From contig VICG01000007.1 in assembly GCA_008692225.1 (NCBI GenBank), positions 903,501-967,500 on the forward strand: a DNA stretch of 64,000 nucleotides, in the 5' to 3' direction. The stretch is from Monilinia fructicola. Taxonomy: Eukaryota > Ascomycota > Leotiomycetes > Helotiales > Sclerotiniaceae. The notes below the pieces were generated by a model that worked only from the letters and a program-made list of their open reading frames with translations, did no database searches and had not been told where the DNA came from. The position numbers were made by a program, and so were the translations under genes. Position 1 is the stretch's first letter. Each line of letters starts with the position of its first letter. This document shows positions 1-10,334 of the stretch, piece by piece.

Positions 1-522
1 GCCCAAGCGGGGATTGGCGTCATCGTCCAGATTGTCGCGGCCATGCTCTCCGACTCCCGCCTCTTGCACGGAAGACGCTGGCAGCCCATCATCGGAATGC
101 AGCTCGGGACACTCTTCAGTACGGTTGTGCTGGCTATCTGGACCGTGCCGATCAAGCTGAAATTCGTCGCCTTCTATCTTGCCTGGTGCTCCGCGGGCGT
201 GCCCGGTATCTGGTATTCTTGGTACCCAGACCTGATGGCCCACGATCATGAGATGAGAGGCTTTTTGATTGCCACGAGTAACATGTTTAGTTATATTATG
301 CAGATCTGGTACTCGGATGCGGTATGGAGAACGACGGAAGCGCCCGAGTTTCGCCCGGGCTGGATCGCTGCTGCTGCATTTGGAGTTGCGATTTGCTTAA
401 CTGTGTTACTGACGAGATTCTTGGAGAGGAGAGATGAAAGGAAAAGATCCGGAGCCTTTGGTACAACAAGGTCAAATGACTTGGAGAATTCGAGGGTGGG
501 AGACTCAAGGGAAGGTTCGTGA
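1..522 (+). CDS. MFS transporter, Dal5/allantoate permease-like, 3' end
   Basis: The reading frame is open from base 1 to the TGA at 520-522, so only the last 173 residues are present and the start lies outside the window. The fragment holds about four hydrophobic segments and ends in a charged cytoplasmic tail. Motifs such as GVPGIWYSWYPDLMAHDHEM and RGFLIATSNMFSYIMQIWYS are typical of the fungal anion:cation symporter group of the major facilitator superfamily (Dal5, Tna1, pantothenate transporter Liz1). Members import small organic acids or vitamins at the plasma membrane. The substrate cannot be decided from the C-terminal third. No intron or frameshift is seen. The family call is firm; the exact transporter is not. 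Confidence 0.85.
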   Translation, partial: AQAGIGVIVQIVAAMLSDSRLLHGRRWQPIIGMQLGTLFSTVVLAIWTVPIKLKFVAFYLAWCSAGVPGIWYSWYPDLMAHDHEMRGFLIATSNMFSYIMQIWYSDAVWRTTEAPEFRPGWIAAAAFGVAICLTVLLTRFLERRDERKRSGAFGTTRSNDLENSRVGDSREGS

Positions 523-749
523 TGAGAGTGTGGGAGATATGTGACAGAATTCAAAAAATTGCCTCACGGCGGTTACAAAGGTCCAATTCAAGGGGGGAAA
601 AATCACATTTAACTGAAGTCTATCATCTATGAATATGATCCAGATGCAAGTTGCCAGCCACCTTTTTTGTTTTTCCGAGCTGAACCATTAGTCTTGTTGC
701 CTTATGATGCATGTCTGCAGCGGTGACAAGTTTGCTACTGTCCAATCTT

Positions 750-2340
750 GAGCTTTCATCTAAACCATGCCATATGAGATCGTTCTATGAAGACCCACAA
801 GTCTCCAAAGCACTTTCGTTCCCTGTATGTGTGATCAGAACTGCGAGAAAAAAGAGAATGGCTAAAAGACGAGTGATATAAACCAAGACCTGCGCACATG
901 GATGCAAGTCGTGTTAGTGAAAGCTTCCCCATAATCGGATGATTCCAATCCTGAAGTTGGACAGACATGAGCTTTTTGAATGCATATGAACAGTAGTCAC
1001 CACCATCGGGATCAAAAGGTCTTGTAGAGGATTTTTGAATGGGAGTAATGCGCCAAGTTCTCAAGTGGGTCGGAATAACTGCAGTAAATTATCCAGCGCA
1101 TTATGAATGAAATCGATGAATTTGATCTTCTTATCAATAAGCTTCAGTAAAGCATCGAGGCTACGGTCAGATGGCGAAGGGGCGTACCTTGCAGGATATC
1201 CGAGTAAGATTCCCCGGTTGACAAGGAGCAGTTCCAGGGGTCAGTGACACGGATTCGACATGCACACTCGATGGAAGTAGCAAGCTCTTCCGAATCACTA
1301 GTGCCCTCTTGCAGTTGTGGACAATTCAGGTATGAACTATTCCAGGCCATGCATTCTGTTTCAGTCGATAGATAGCCATCAGATAAAAGTTGTGTATGAA
1401 CCTGCGGCGCAAGACAGCGAGCATACTTTACAGTGCCTAGAATTGGAACATCCGAGGCTTTAAAAGGCGATCAATTGCTGGAAGTTAATTGCAAGTCTCG
1501 CAAAGCTTACCAGTTTCATTTCAATCATAGAACTCTCGAATCCTATGTTCATAGATAGCAGACGTGACCATGTAACTTGCCCTCTATCTCGGCCCATCGC
1601 AGGTTTAAAATTCCATGTGGAAAGGTTGAATCCGTCTCCAGTTTGGACGTAGCGGTCATCTTGTGCAGATCTGGTAGGAGGGGAGCAATTGCAGTATGCT
1701 GAAGAAATGGCACAAGGAAGGCAATCTTTCTTCAAAAACCTTGTCACAGCAACAACACATCAGCGACAAGATCCAATTGTATTATATGGCTGAAAGTCAC
1801 ATGGAGCCGTTGGCCAAGTATAGCCAGGACTCACAACAGTCGAATGGCGGAAGCTGAAATCGACCGTGACCCGAGCCGATGAGGCCAATGTTTTTTCTGT
1901 GGGCTCTGGGTCGTAGTAAACTTAGTTGATGCGATTTACATTCGTAGGTGGCGTGTCTTGTGCAACTCGATATGACAATTGGAATAACTGACAATGGCTT
2001 TCGAAAAGAGATCTACACCAAGGACAACCAGAGTGATCAAAGCTCCAAGCGTAGCAGTGAAGCCTTTCCATATAACTAGCCAAAGCAGCCTCAGAGACCC
2101 TGAGAGTCCTCTACCTGCGTCATCAAAGGTCGATAAATCGCTCAGTGGCGGTCGCTGAGAAAGCCATTGCCATTTTTAAGCTGGCTGATATTCTCTGCAG
2201 CAACGAATAGAAGGGAGCCTTTATATATAACACCAAACACCGATAGATCAGTGTCAATAGAAAACCCAAGAGGTCACGTTGGTAGAGGTTTGTTCTGGTA
2301 TTTGCGAAGTAAAGCGACAAGGTCGCCGAAAGAAATGATA
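750..2340 (-). pseudogene. DUF3176 membrane protein pseudogene
   Basis: No intact ORF exists, but in register along the minus strand one can read the hallmarks of the fungal DUF3176 family. An N-terminal piece reads FGDLVALLRKYQNKPLPT, followed by KGSLLFVAAENISQLK, RPPLSDLSTFDDAGRG and GSLRLLWLVIWKGFTATLGA with its transmembrane stretch. A Cys-rich lumenal part follows (PTAPCDFQPYNTIGSCR). At the end is a second hydrophobic segment and WHGLDE. The frame is cut by TGA at 2274-2276 (where the family has Trp), TGA at 1760-1762 and TAG at 785-787, plus a length change in the A-run near 2175. Two plausible introns remain (donors near 1509 and 1191). DUF3176 proteins are of unknown function and fast evolving. 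Family assignment is from memory of its pattern, without a database search. Confidence 0.6.
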
Positions 2341-2399
2341 ATTAACATTCCAGAGAAAAGCTCAAGTCGTCAATTTGAGAACATTTGACCTATTCCTTC

Positions 2400-4275
2400 T
2401 TTTACTACCGGCAAATCTGGAAATAAAGGTCGATAGCCACCGAGTATCAGGGGTGCTTTCGTCTCGCGAAGAGTTTTCGTTTGGCTCCATTGCAGTTGAG
2501 TACTAAGTTTACTCGCATGTCATTGGAATCTAGCCCAAGCGATGCTCATTTGAATTGACCGAAACTTTATATTTCCAAAGTGAAGTTAGATTTAGGTAAA
2601 AGGAAACGTGTGTCAGATTTCTTATGGGATTGCTGCTTGGAAAAAATGAAGTGATCGCGTTTCTTACCTGATATTTAACTTACATGTAGAATATGCGTTG
2701 CGGATAAGTACAAGGAGCACATAAGTTACTTTGGAAGCACGATCTCTATTAGACCAACGAGATGTAACAATGTGGCACCTTCTATCATACTCCATTCTAG
2801 CGACCAATCATAATGGAACCCTTCTAGCTTTGTTTAAGGGACTCCCATCTAAGGTTTTCATGTGAAGCGTGCCATAATTTCTCGGCAACTATGATCCTTC
2901 AATGTACTCAGATAAAGCGGAGTGTTTGATGTAAACTATTCGCGGTCAGATTGTAGGATCTCAGTCTTTGTAAAGCGCAGTAGCCATCTGCAGCTGGCCA
3001 TGGGTGCTCTGTGGTGCGATCAGATTGACCTCAACAGATACTCATCGGATCCAAGCATTCTGAATGAACTTTGATGGTTCTTTATCTTTCAGCCCGGATC
3101 TATTGGATTCATATCGAAGATTTTGGAAAGGTTGTAGTAAAGAATGAAAGGAGTAGGCTCTCATCTGACCGAGATTTTAAATCAAACCACGTGGAAATAG
3201 AATGAAACCAAGAGCAAACTCAAAAGCCAGAAGTTTCATCTAACCAATTTTGATTATTTTGGCATTTCGAGTGCTTGGAATATCACATCTAGATGTTCAA
3301 TCAAAGAATAACTCTCTTTGGCCCAAGTTTGACTGCACCTCTCTTTCCAGCTAACTTGAAAGAATTGTAGCCTTTCAACTGAGAGGAATCTATGGTGAGA
3401 TAATATAGCAACTTTGAATGCTATAAAATGAAGATTAGACAGATCTGTGAAAGAAGTGATAACTGAATTTGGAGCTGTGGTTGAGGTTGTTGTGAACGTT
3501 TATGAGTAGGAAAATTCACCGATATATCCTGCAGGATTTTCAACTGTGGAGATTGCATTCTGATAATGAGATATCCTTGATATTTCAAACGCTCATATAT
3601 CTAATTCATATGATATCGTGAGTCTATTTAAAAGATCTAGTACTGACATTGTATTTCACTTGACATGCTACTCGGATGCGTTGGTATATCAATCAAAGCG
3701 CGCTCCATGAAAGATATTTGTAGTCCTCCATCAATCTTTCCAGACATTATACAGGAGAATCTTGATGCCAGATTGCTCAATGTTTCCTTTTGTTCACTGC
3801 TGCTCTGAAAGGATTATCAGCCTGAAACTAAACACAAGTTTGTCCTCACATTAGAGGAACATGTTTGAGCTTGTAAGTCTTGCAAGTAAAAAGAATTATG
3901 ATGAATAACTAGCAGTACTCTGACGATCAAACTTCAATTTGAAGAACTATAGCCAAGCAACTCCCAGGCACAGCTGTAACCTTGAAAAGCAACTATCATA
4001 AGAAGAAAGGTACTTGAACAACAGATCATCATGGGATTCCCCAGAAAACAAAAGAAAAGCAAACGCATATCGGTCGAGATTTTCACTAAACGACAAGTGA
4101 ATACTCTCACCAATCACATCTTATCTGAAACTTCCCAACACCACCACAAGACAAAGATGGCAAACCCACTTTCAAAAACAAAAATCCCCAGCCGAAAGGA
4201 TGGAAAGATGGAAAAGAGCAAGGTGAAGAGCAAGGGCAAGAGGGTGTCTGATAAATGTCCAAAAAAATTACATCT
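2400..4275. other. Intergenic, no gene seen
   Basis: About 1.9 kb without an ORF, RNA gene or repeat that I can support. Stop codons are dense in all frames and base composition is close to neutral, so this may be old decayed sequence. The + strand near 3070-3130 gives a short coding-looking stretch that I could not place in any family. Confidence 0.5.
4261..4267 (-). terminator. Pol III oligo-T terminator of tRNA-Gly
   Basis: Seven consecutive T on the minus strand, 9 bases past the tRNA 3' end. This is the normal RNA polymerase III stop signal. Confidence 0.7.
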
Positions 4276-4367
4276 TGCTTGGTGGGGAATTCGAATCCCC
4301 GTTTCCTGCGCACTCGAAATCATTTCTTTCTGGGAGGCAGACAGGTTAACCACTACCTCAACCAAGC
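4276..4367 (-). tRNA. tRNA-Gly (CCC anticodon) with a 20-nt intron
   Basis: Read on the minus strand the sequence folds as a complete cloverleaf. The acceptor stem is GCTTGGT/ACCAAGC with discriminator A. The D stem is AGGT/ACCT, the anticodon stem TCTGC/GCAGG, and the T arm GGGGA-TTCGAAT-TCCCC. The anticodon loop reads CTCCCA before the intron, giving anticodon CCC for glycine GGG codons. The 20-base intron starts after position 37, the canonical place for nuclear tRNA introns. A run of seven T on the minus strand (4261-4267) lies just downstream and would serve as the RNA polymerase III terminator. CCA is not encoded, as usual in eukaryotes. Confidence 0.92.
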
Positions 4368-4399
4368 TTTCCTACCACTGAACCACCGGCACAGTGTGT

Positions 4400-5493
4400 T
4401 TGATGCAAATTATTGATTTTTGAGGGGTATTCTGACATATATTCAAGGGAGGAAAGAGACAAGGAAGGAATGGATGAATGAAGGAATGAATGAATGTGTG
4501 TGTAAAGTGTGTGTAAGGTTAAGAGCAGAAGGGAGTAGAAGATCAATGGCCTAGTGCGAAAGGTCGGATATGATTGATGGAATTTAGTCACTTGACAAAA
4601 GAACTGTTTGATTGACTAAAGGAGAATGGAGAGGACAGTTGTTATTACTCCTTGTGATTTGATGAACCATTCTGGCAAATGTTGAATGCTGAATGTTGAA
4701 TGTTGAATGTTGAATATTGATTGTTGATTGTTTGTTGTTGTGGGAAGGAGTAATCGTTCAATCTAGATCTTGATAAACAAACATCTGACTCTTTCCTCAC
4801 TCACGCCATCGATAGTTTGCCATTTAACAACATGGCCTGTTTGATAAGTCCAAGTTGCCAAGTTTCCAAGTCTTAGCTTCCAGATCTAGTAGTATATAGC
4901 AAGTACCATTTGCCTTCCCTTCCAATCTGGGGAAAGTGAACCCCAGCCCCTTTTGCCCGAATGTTAGCGAATTTCGATCATCTGTATGCTTTCAACTCTT
5001 TCCACATCTAGATACCCAGGCATTGCAACAGCACGATCCTATCAAACCCACGCGGCGCGATACTCAGCTCCTACTATATGTGAATCAAATACCACACATT
5101 GTACCACAACCTCCACCCAAACCATTCCCTCCCCACCAACAAACCCTCTCCTTACACCCTTCCTAAGATGAGATATCGCAGCACAGTTTCCAGACCAAGC
5201 GAGATCAAGAGATCAATCCCACCTCTCGCATATAACCTCTAATAAAACACCCCACCCCACCAACTCCAGCTCCAGCCTCCACATCAACCATTCAACAACT
5301 CGAACTTCCCATCCAGCAGGGAATTCCAAAACACATCCACAATCAAAAAGTATCACGGCTACCAAGTCTAGAATCTCAAAGTGTCTTGCAATTCCATCTT
5401 CCCATCCCTCCCCCTCTCCCCCAAGCTCAAAAGGACACAAGTTGTAAGCACAGACCCACACCTGAGCCCCCTAAAACACCCCCATCCATCCAT

Positions 5494-5533
<40 letters not shown>

Positions 5534-6082
5534 CCATTCGTCCACGCACCAACCCATCCCCTCATAACCACCTACCACTAAGCAACCCCATATCTGCGAT
5601 CGACCATCTGAAAAACTCTTCAAGCCAAAAGGAACCCAGCGAAACGCGTCAAACGAGGAAGGAAGATAGAAATAGATATCCCATATCCCATATCTCATAT
5701 GCCAAATCGAATTCATATCCATCCCCTCAACCTCAGCCAATGCATTCCGCAAACCGCAAACCGCAACTCTAAACCCAACAAAGACCCAACAAACACGGCA
5801 CCAAAAGAGAGCACAACTCATAAACGTCACCTCATCAGTATCATTCATTCATGCATTAGCAATAGACGCGCCAAGCGACAGACACGCAAGAAAAATATCC
5901 CATTGATCTATCTGGCCGTTTATCATATCATAACAAGTCATGAATTCATCATCACCTCATCCGAGCATGCATCCTGCACGCACCAATCCATAATGCGAGA
6001 AAGATTTCTCCACTCCCTCCTACATTGATTGCATCGCCACCCATTGCAAAAGCACATCGCATCAAATCTCCGCGGGCCCGCC
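4400..6082. other. Intergenic with low-complexity tracts
   Basis: No gene is supported. The stretch holds a TTGAATG-type tandem repeat (about 4683-4735), C/A-rich single-strand-biased sequence (5100-5480) and a tetranucleotide array. It separates the tRNA from the 3' end of the annexin gene. The ORFs that cover it exist only because of the repeats. Confidence 0.5.
5484..5537. repeat. (CATC)n microsatellite
   Basis: About twelve copies of the tetranucleotide CATC/CCAT, slightly degenerate at the right end (CCGT, TTCG variants). It produces the long Pro-His-Ser and Trp-Met-Asp-Gly shadow ORFs on either strand. Confidence 0.9.
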
Positions 6083-8483
6083 TCACATCTCTCGAACACG
6101 ATCACTCTCTCTCCACATACAGAGGCCCTCCAAGAATCTCCCCAAATCTCCCCGAACCCCCTGGCTAACCGCATCCTGCATCTCAATCCCATACCTCGAT
6201 CTATATTCCCTCTTGATCTCCTCGAGATGTTTACGATCCCAATGGTATCTCACCAGTCTACTGATCAAAAGTTCGGTGCGCAGCGAGTCTCGTGTGGAGA
6301 GAGTAAGGGCATGATGCACAAGGAGGGCGTCACGGACGGGTTTATTGATGATTCCGTTGAGGATGTGAGCTAGGAGTTCGCCCTGGAGATGACGTGTTAG
6401 TTGACTTCATGTGATAAGCAAGGGAGAAGGGAGGAGTAAAACATACCACAAGGTTAGTACTCTTCCTTAACATCTCCCTAGCGAAATTCCTTCCGTATCT
6501 CTCCTCGTATCCCCTCAAGACCTCTCTCAAATGTGTATCACTCCTGGTACAAACGATTTCAATCATCCTACTCTCACCTCCCTTTTCACTCGTAACGCAT
6601 TTCTCCAACTGCCTGATATCCTCTCGGAGTAATTCACTATCGATCCTCCTGCTCTCCTCCATTTTCTTCTCGTCAAGAACCAGCAATACCGCTTTCTTAA
6701 ACTTGTCTTCCTTGAGTTCTTTCTCCATGCATTGTCGGAGCGAATCCCGATACTTCTTATCGCTGAACCCATCTTGAATCTTCTGAATTTCTCGGTTCGA
6801 ACGCCCCATCAAACTTTCGATGAGTAATTCTCTTCGAGATTTCTCTCCCTGGTACCAGAAATTGGCCCAATAGGCTTCGCTCTCCCATCTCCCCAGCGCG
6901 ACCGCATAGCACGCTTTCATCAAGCTAGGATCTTCATCCTTGAGACGTAGCTTGATGTGTTTAGCAATATTGACACCCTTCCTCTCGTGACCGGTCTTAA
7001 CAATCTTCTTATACTCCGTGCGGAGATCAAGAATTTGTTCGTGCGTAAGACCCGGAAGAATGGTAATGAGCGGCTGAACATCCGGGGCATGATTTTCGCT
7101 CTTCAACGCATCGCGTATGATTTCAGCTTCGTCGAGGGAATCGTGGAAACGCGCTGTGCGACGGAAAGATCGATCCTCACCTGAGGGGGACAGTGGAGAG
7201 AAGTTCTCCGATATATCAGAATGTGACGTGACAACGAGCATTGGAGAGGGCATAGGAGATATGGATTGATAAGTTCCCTTGTACGTTTCGAGGAGGGGAG
7301 ATCCGGGGGCATTGGCTAGGCTGAGAGAACCCGAATGAGAATGACCACCGGGGGATAGACTAAGAGAGCCGTGAGAAGAATGACCACCGACATGACCACT
7401 GGTGTTGATGCTCAATGTATTCAGTCGATCACCCAATCTGGACGGGTTTGGCGAGGCGTCACGGCGAGAGCCAGGATCAACGCTAATGACTTGTTCCGTG
7501 ACTAGTCGAGAGCTGCTGCTTCGAGCCGATGAACTTTCGATTCTATGATGACGAGGAGGAGGCGATGAATCTCTACGCCTATGAGGTCGAAGTGGAAGAG
7601 TCGGGCTCCTTTCCTCTGAATATTCTCCTCCCGAGATGATTGTCTTCCGAGTGGTGCTCGAGAATTTAATCTTCTCACCCGATTGTCCATATTGATATTG
7701 CGGACTCTCGGGGCGTCTACCATGTTCCTCATCTCTCGTGCCATACCCTGAGCTTACCCATCCACCACCTGTGATAGGACTGGCTGGCGTTCCATATCTC
7801 GCACCTGGTAGTCCTGGACTGGAAACGGGCGAGAATTGTGATCCAACAGCTGATTGAGGATATGTTTTATCATGACCGACGCTCAAGCCAGCCGAGAGAG
7901 AACCATGATGTTTCCCGAGCCCAGCAGCAATATTGAAACTCGCTGATCGCTGACGACCATGGTGTTCGTCTTCATGTCGTCTTGTGTCTCTCTCATATTC
8001 GTGATCGCGGGGTGAGGCCAGTCGATCACTGTAGGTACTGTATGTCGGAGTGTGAGCATCCTTTCCATACGTCGCACTCCGAGGGACAGCGGCAGGCGAA
8101 GGATCGCGAGATCCATAAACATTAATCTTCGCGGGAGTACCTGGTTCGTACCCCTCACCATATGCCAAAGTGTCAAACTGGGCAGGGGTATGCAGTCTCT
8201 CATTATCTCGGTCCCTTTCTGTGTACTTGACCTCGTCAATCTTCAAGGTATCAGGTATTCCAGCTCCGGTTCCATCTCCATATCTCGATGCCCCGAATCC
8301 AGTTCTACCAGTTCGGGACTCATCATATTCGTATTCTCTCCTATCCCCTCCATCTGCATCGTAACCCGGTGGTGTAGGTGCCCTTACCACCTCTTGGCCA
8401 TATCCAGATCTCGAACGCGATCTTTCTCGTCCGGGACTCTTACTTCTACCCCTCCGTTGTGAATCTCGTGGATCGAGCGACAT
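6083..8483 (-). CDS. Annexin, filamentous-fungal type, 2 exons
   Basis: Exons 8483-6447 and 6382-6083 encode 778 residues. The intron of 64 bp has donor GTATGT, branch CTAAC and acceptor CAG. The first ~440 residues are a disordered Ser/Arg/Gly/Tyr-rich tail with an RS-like start (SPGRERSRSRSGYG). The C-terminal ~300 residues carry four annexin repeats, the last ending DALLVHHALTLSTRDSLRTE... GDLGRFLEG. Annexins bind acidic phospholipids at membranes, usually through Ca2+ held by GxGT loops. Here the first repeat has PGLT in that place, so classical calcium sites look degenerate, as in the AnxC-type proteins of filamentous fungi. I chose the ATG at 8483 (MSLDPRDSQ); an in-frame ATG at 8552 would add 23 residues. 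No frameshift. Confidence 0.93.
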
Positions 8484-9478
8484 TGTTTTGTTTATCGAAC
8501 TATGCGGAGGTTTGTCGAAGAGTGGCAAGCTTGGAAGTTTGTGAGTTTGCAAATTTGCAGGTTTGAGAGCCTGTGAGTATACGGATCCACAGTCTGCTTA
8601 ATTATCGCGTGCCTCGTAAAAAGCTTCTTTCCTGGTCGTAGGATCGTATATATCAAGCTTTACTTCCCTTCGTTTAGGTTTCTCCTCTGCCCCCCACTTC
8701 CAATTCACCAAACCCAAAATCCAAATCTCCTTGATGCCGAGGTACGAAAGAAGCTCTCTCGTCCAGGTTGAGCTGAGCTGAGTTGCGTTGAGTTCAAACG
8801 TTGTGTTGCGTCCGATAAATTCAAGACAAATGAATGTGCATGTATATTTAGGTAGGCAGGGAATCTTTTCAATCTCTTCAATCCTTCTCTTTCCTTTCCT
8901 TCATTCATTCAATAGGGAACCCAATAATTCAATCCCATAAACCAAACCTACGTTCCAAGTTCCCTTACTGAAGACACATACTCTGTAGACACATAACTCT
9001 GTAGACACATACATAAACAAGCACACAAGCCACGACAAACAAGTTTCCTTACCTTCCCTTCCCTTACCTAACGCACAATACCAAGAACACCACCGTGTAC
9101 AAATCCCATCATCACACAGTACTTTTTTCAGCTCCCCCACCCGCATCCCCCTCATAACTGGGGCGCGCCGCGAAAATCGTTCGCTCATAGGATCGACACC
9201 TGGCAGGGGACCGATCATCTTCAAGACCTCATCCGCCCCTCCCCTCCAAGCATCCTTTGTGAATTGTGAATTGTATTTACAGTAGTGTGACGCGCCAAGC
9301 ACACACATGTACATGTACTGTACAATGTACATCTCACACGCTCCCCCGTCCGGTACGGTACTCCGCAGAGCCCAATATCCCCATCCCCCATGCGTTGTAA
9401 GTTGTAAGTTGTAAGTTGTACGTAGCACGTACAGTATCCGCGAGGTTCTTCACTGGTACTTACTGTTCTTCACTGGTA

Positions 9479-9518
9479 CATACTGTACTGTACTGTACTG
9501 TACTGTACTGTACTGTAA
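9479..9518. repeat. TACTG pentanucleotide array
   Basis: About seven tandem copies of TACTG/GTACT. ACTGTAC-like fragments recur around 9300, 9900 and 9990, suggesting repeated expansion of the same motif in this intergenic region. Confidence 0.85.
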
Positions 9519-9633
9519 TGCATGTATGCACATGGCACATATGAAAACTACAGAGTGGTACTGTAGCTTGTTAATTTGAACTCTGATTGTCGCCTTTGTC
9601 AATCGTATTTTACGATGGAAGTGATGATTTGTT

Positions 9634-9778
9634 GATTAGTTCATTAGTTCATTAGTTCATTAGTTCATTAGTTCATTCGTTCATTAGTTCATTAGTTCAT
9701 TAGTTCATTAGTTCATTAGTTCATTAGTTCATTAGTTCATTAGTTCATTAGTTCATTAGTTCATTCGTTCATTCGTTG
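9634..9778. repeat. TTAGTTCA octanucleotide tandem array
   Basis: About eighteen tandem copies of the 8-base unit TTAGTTCA. Three units carry the same A-to-C change (TTCGTTCA), one in the first third and two at the right end, which is the pattern left by unequal duplication. Confidence 0.9.
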
Positions 9779-10334
9779 TTGATTAATTGGTTCATGAGTC
9801 TCCGTCAGAGAGAGTACATACTACAGACAGGCCATTACGGTAAAAGTTTGATTTCATCGCTTCTTCCGCGGTAAATTATTCAAGGCTACTTGTACAAGTA
9901 TTCCGTACGTACTGTAGATATTCGGGAATATTGTTATCAAGCGGACCCTTCAATGATAATACAACCAACTACATCCAATACCTCTGTACTGTGCTACTGT
10001 ACTGTAGAACTATCTTCCTTAGAACAATGGTGAGTCTAGCCTTTCTATTTTTAGTAGAGATCACGTAAGAGCATTTTTAATCATTATCAACATCCTTGAT
10101 ATCATTCATCTCATCAATCACAAATTCACAATCACAATCAATTGCATTGCAATCACAATACAAAAATTCAACTATCATTAATTATCATTATTCGCTATTG
10201 AGACTTAACCCTTAGCCATCCCTGCCTTTACTTGGCCTTGGGTACAATTTTGGATATCCGCATATCACGCCTTATCCCCTTCCCAAACCAAGCTATGCAG
10301 CAAAAACTCGTTGAACATCATTAAAATGCAGCCC

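Larger units (their letters stand above)
8484..10334. other. Intergenic with microsatellites
   Basis: This separates the annexin 5' end from the 3' end of the oxidase gene. It contains the TGTAC/TACTG and TTAGTTCA tandem arrays listed separately, a GTTGTAA array near 9395-9420, and AT-rich sequence at 10080-10200. No coding region is supported. The promoter of the annexin gene must lie at its left end. Confidence 0.5.

Noticed and set aside
4031..4381. 116-codon plus-strand ORF overlapping the tRNA
   Set aside because: It runs antisense through the complete tRNA-Gly and has no family signature; an accidental open frame.
5368..5848. Pro/His/Ser-rich and Trp/Asp/Gly-rich ORFs on both strands
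   Set aside because: Generated by the (CATC)n array; the same repeat read in several frames.
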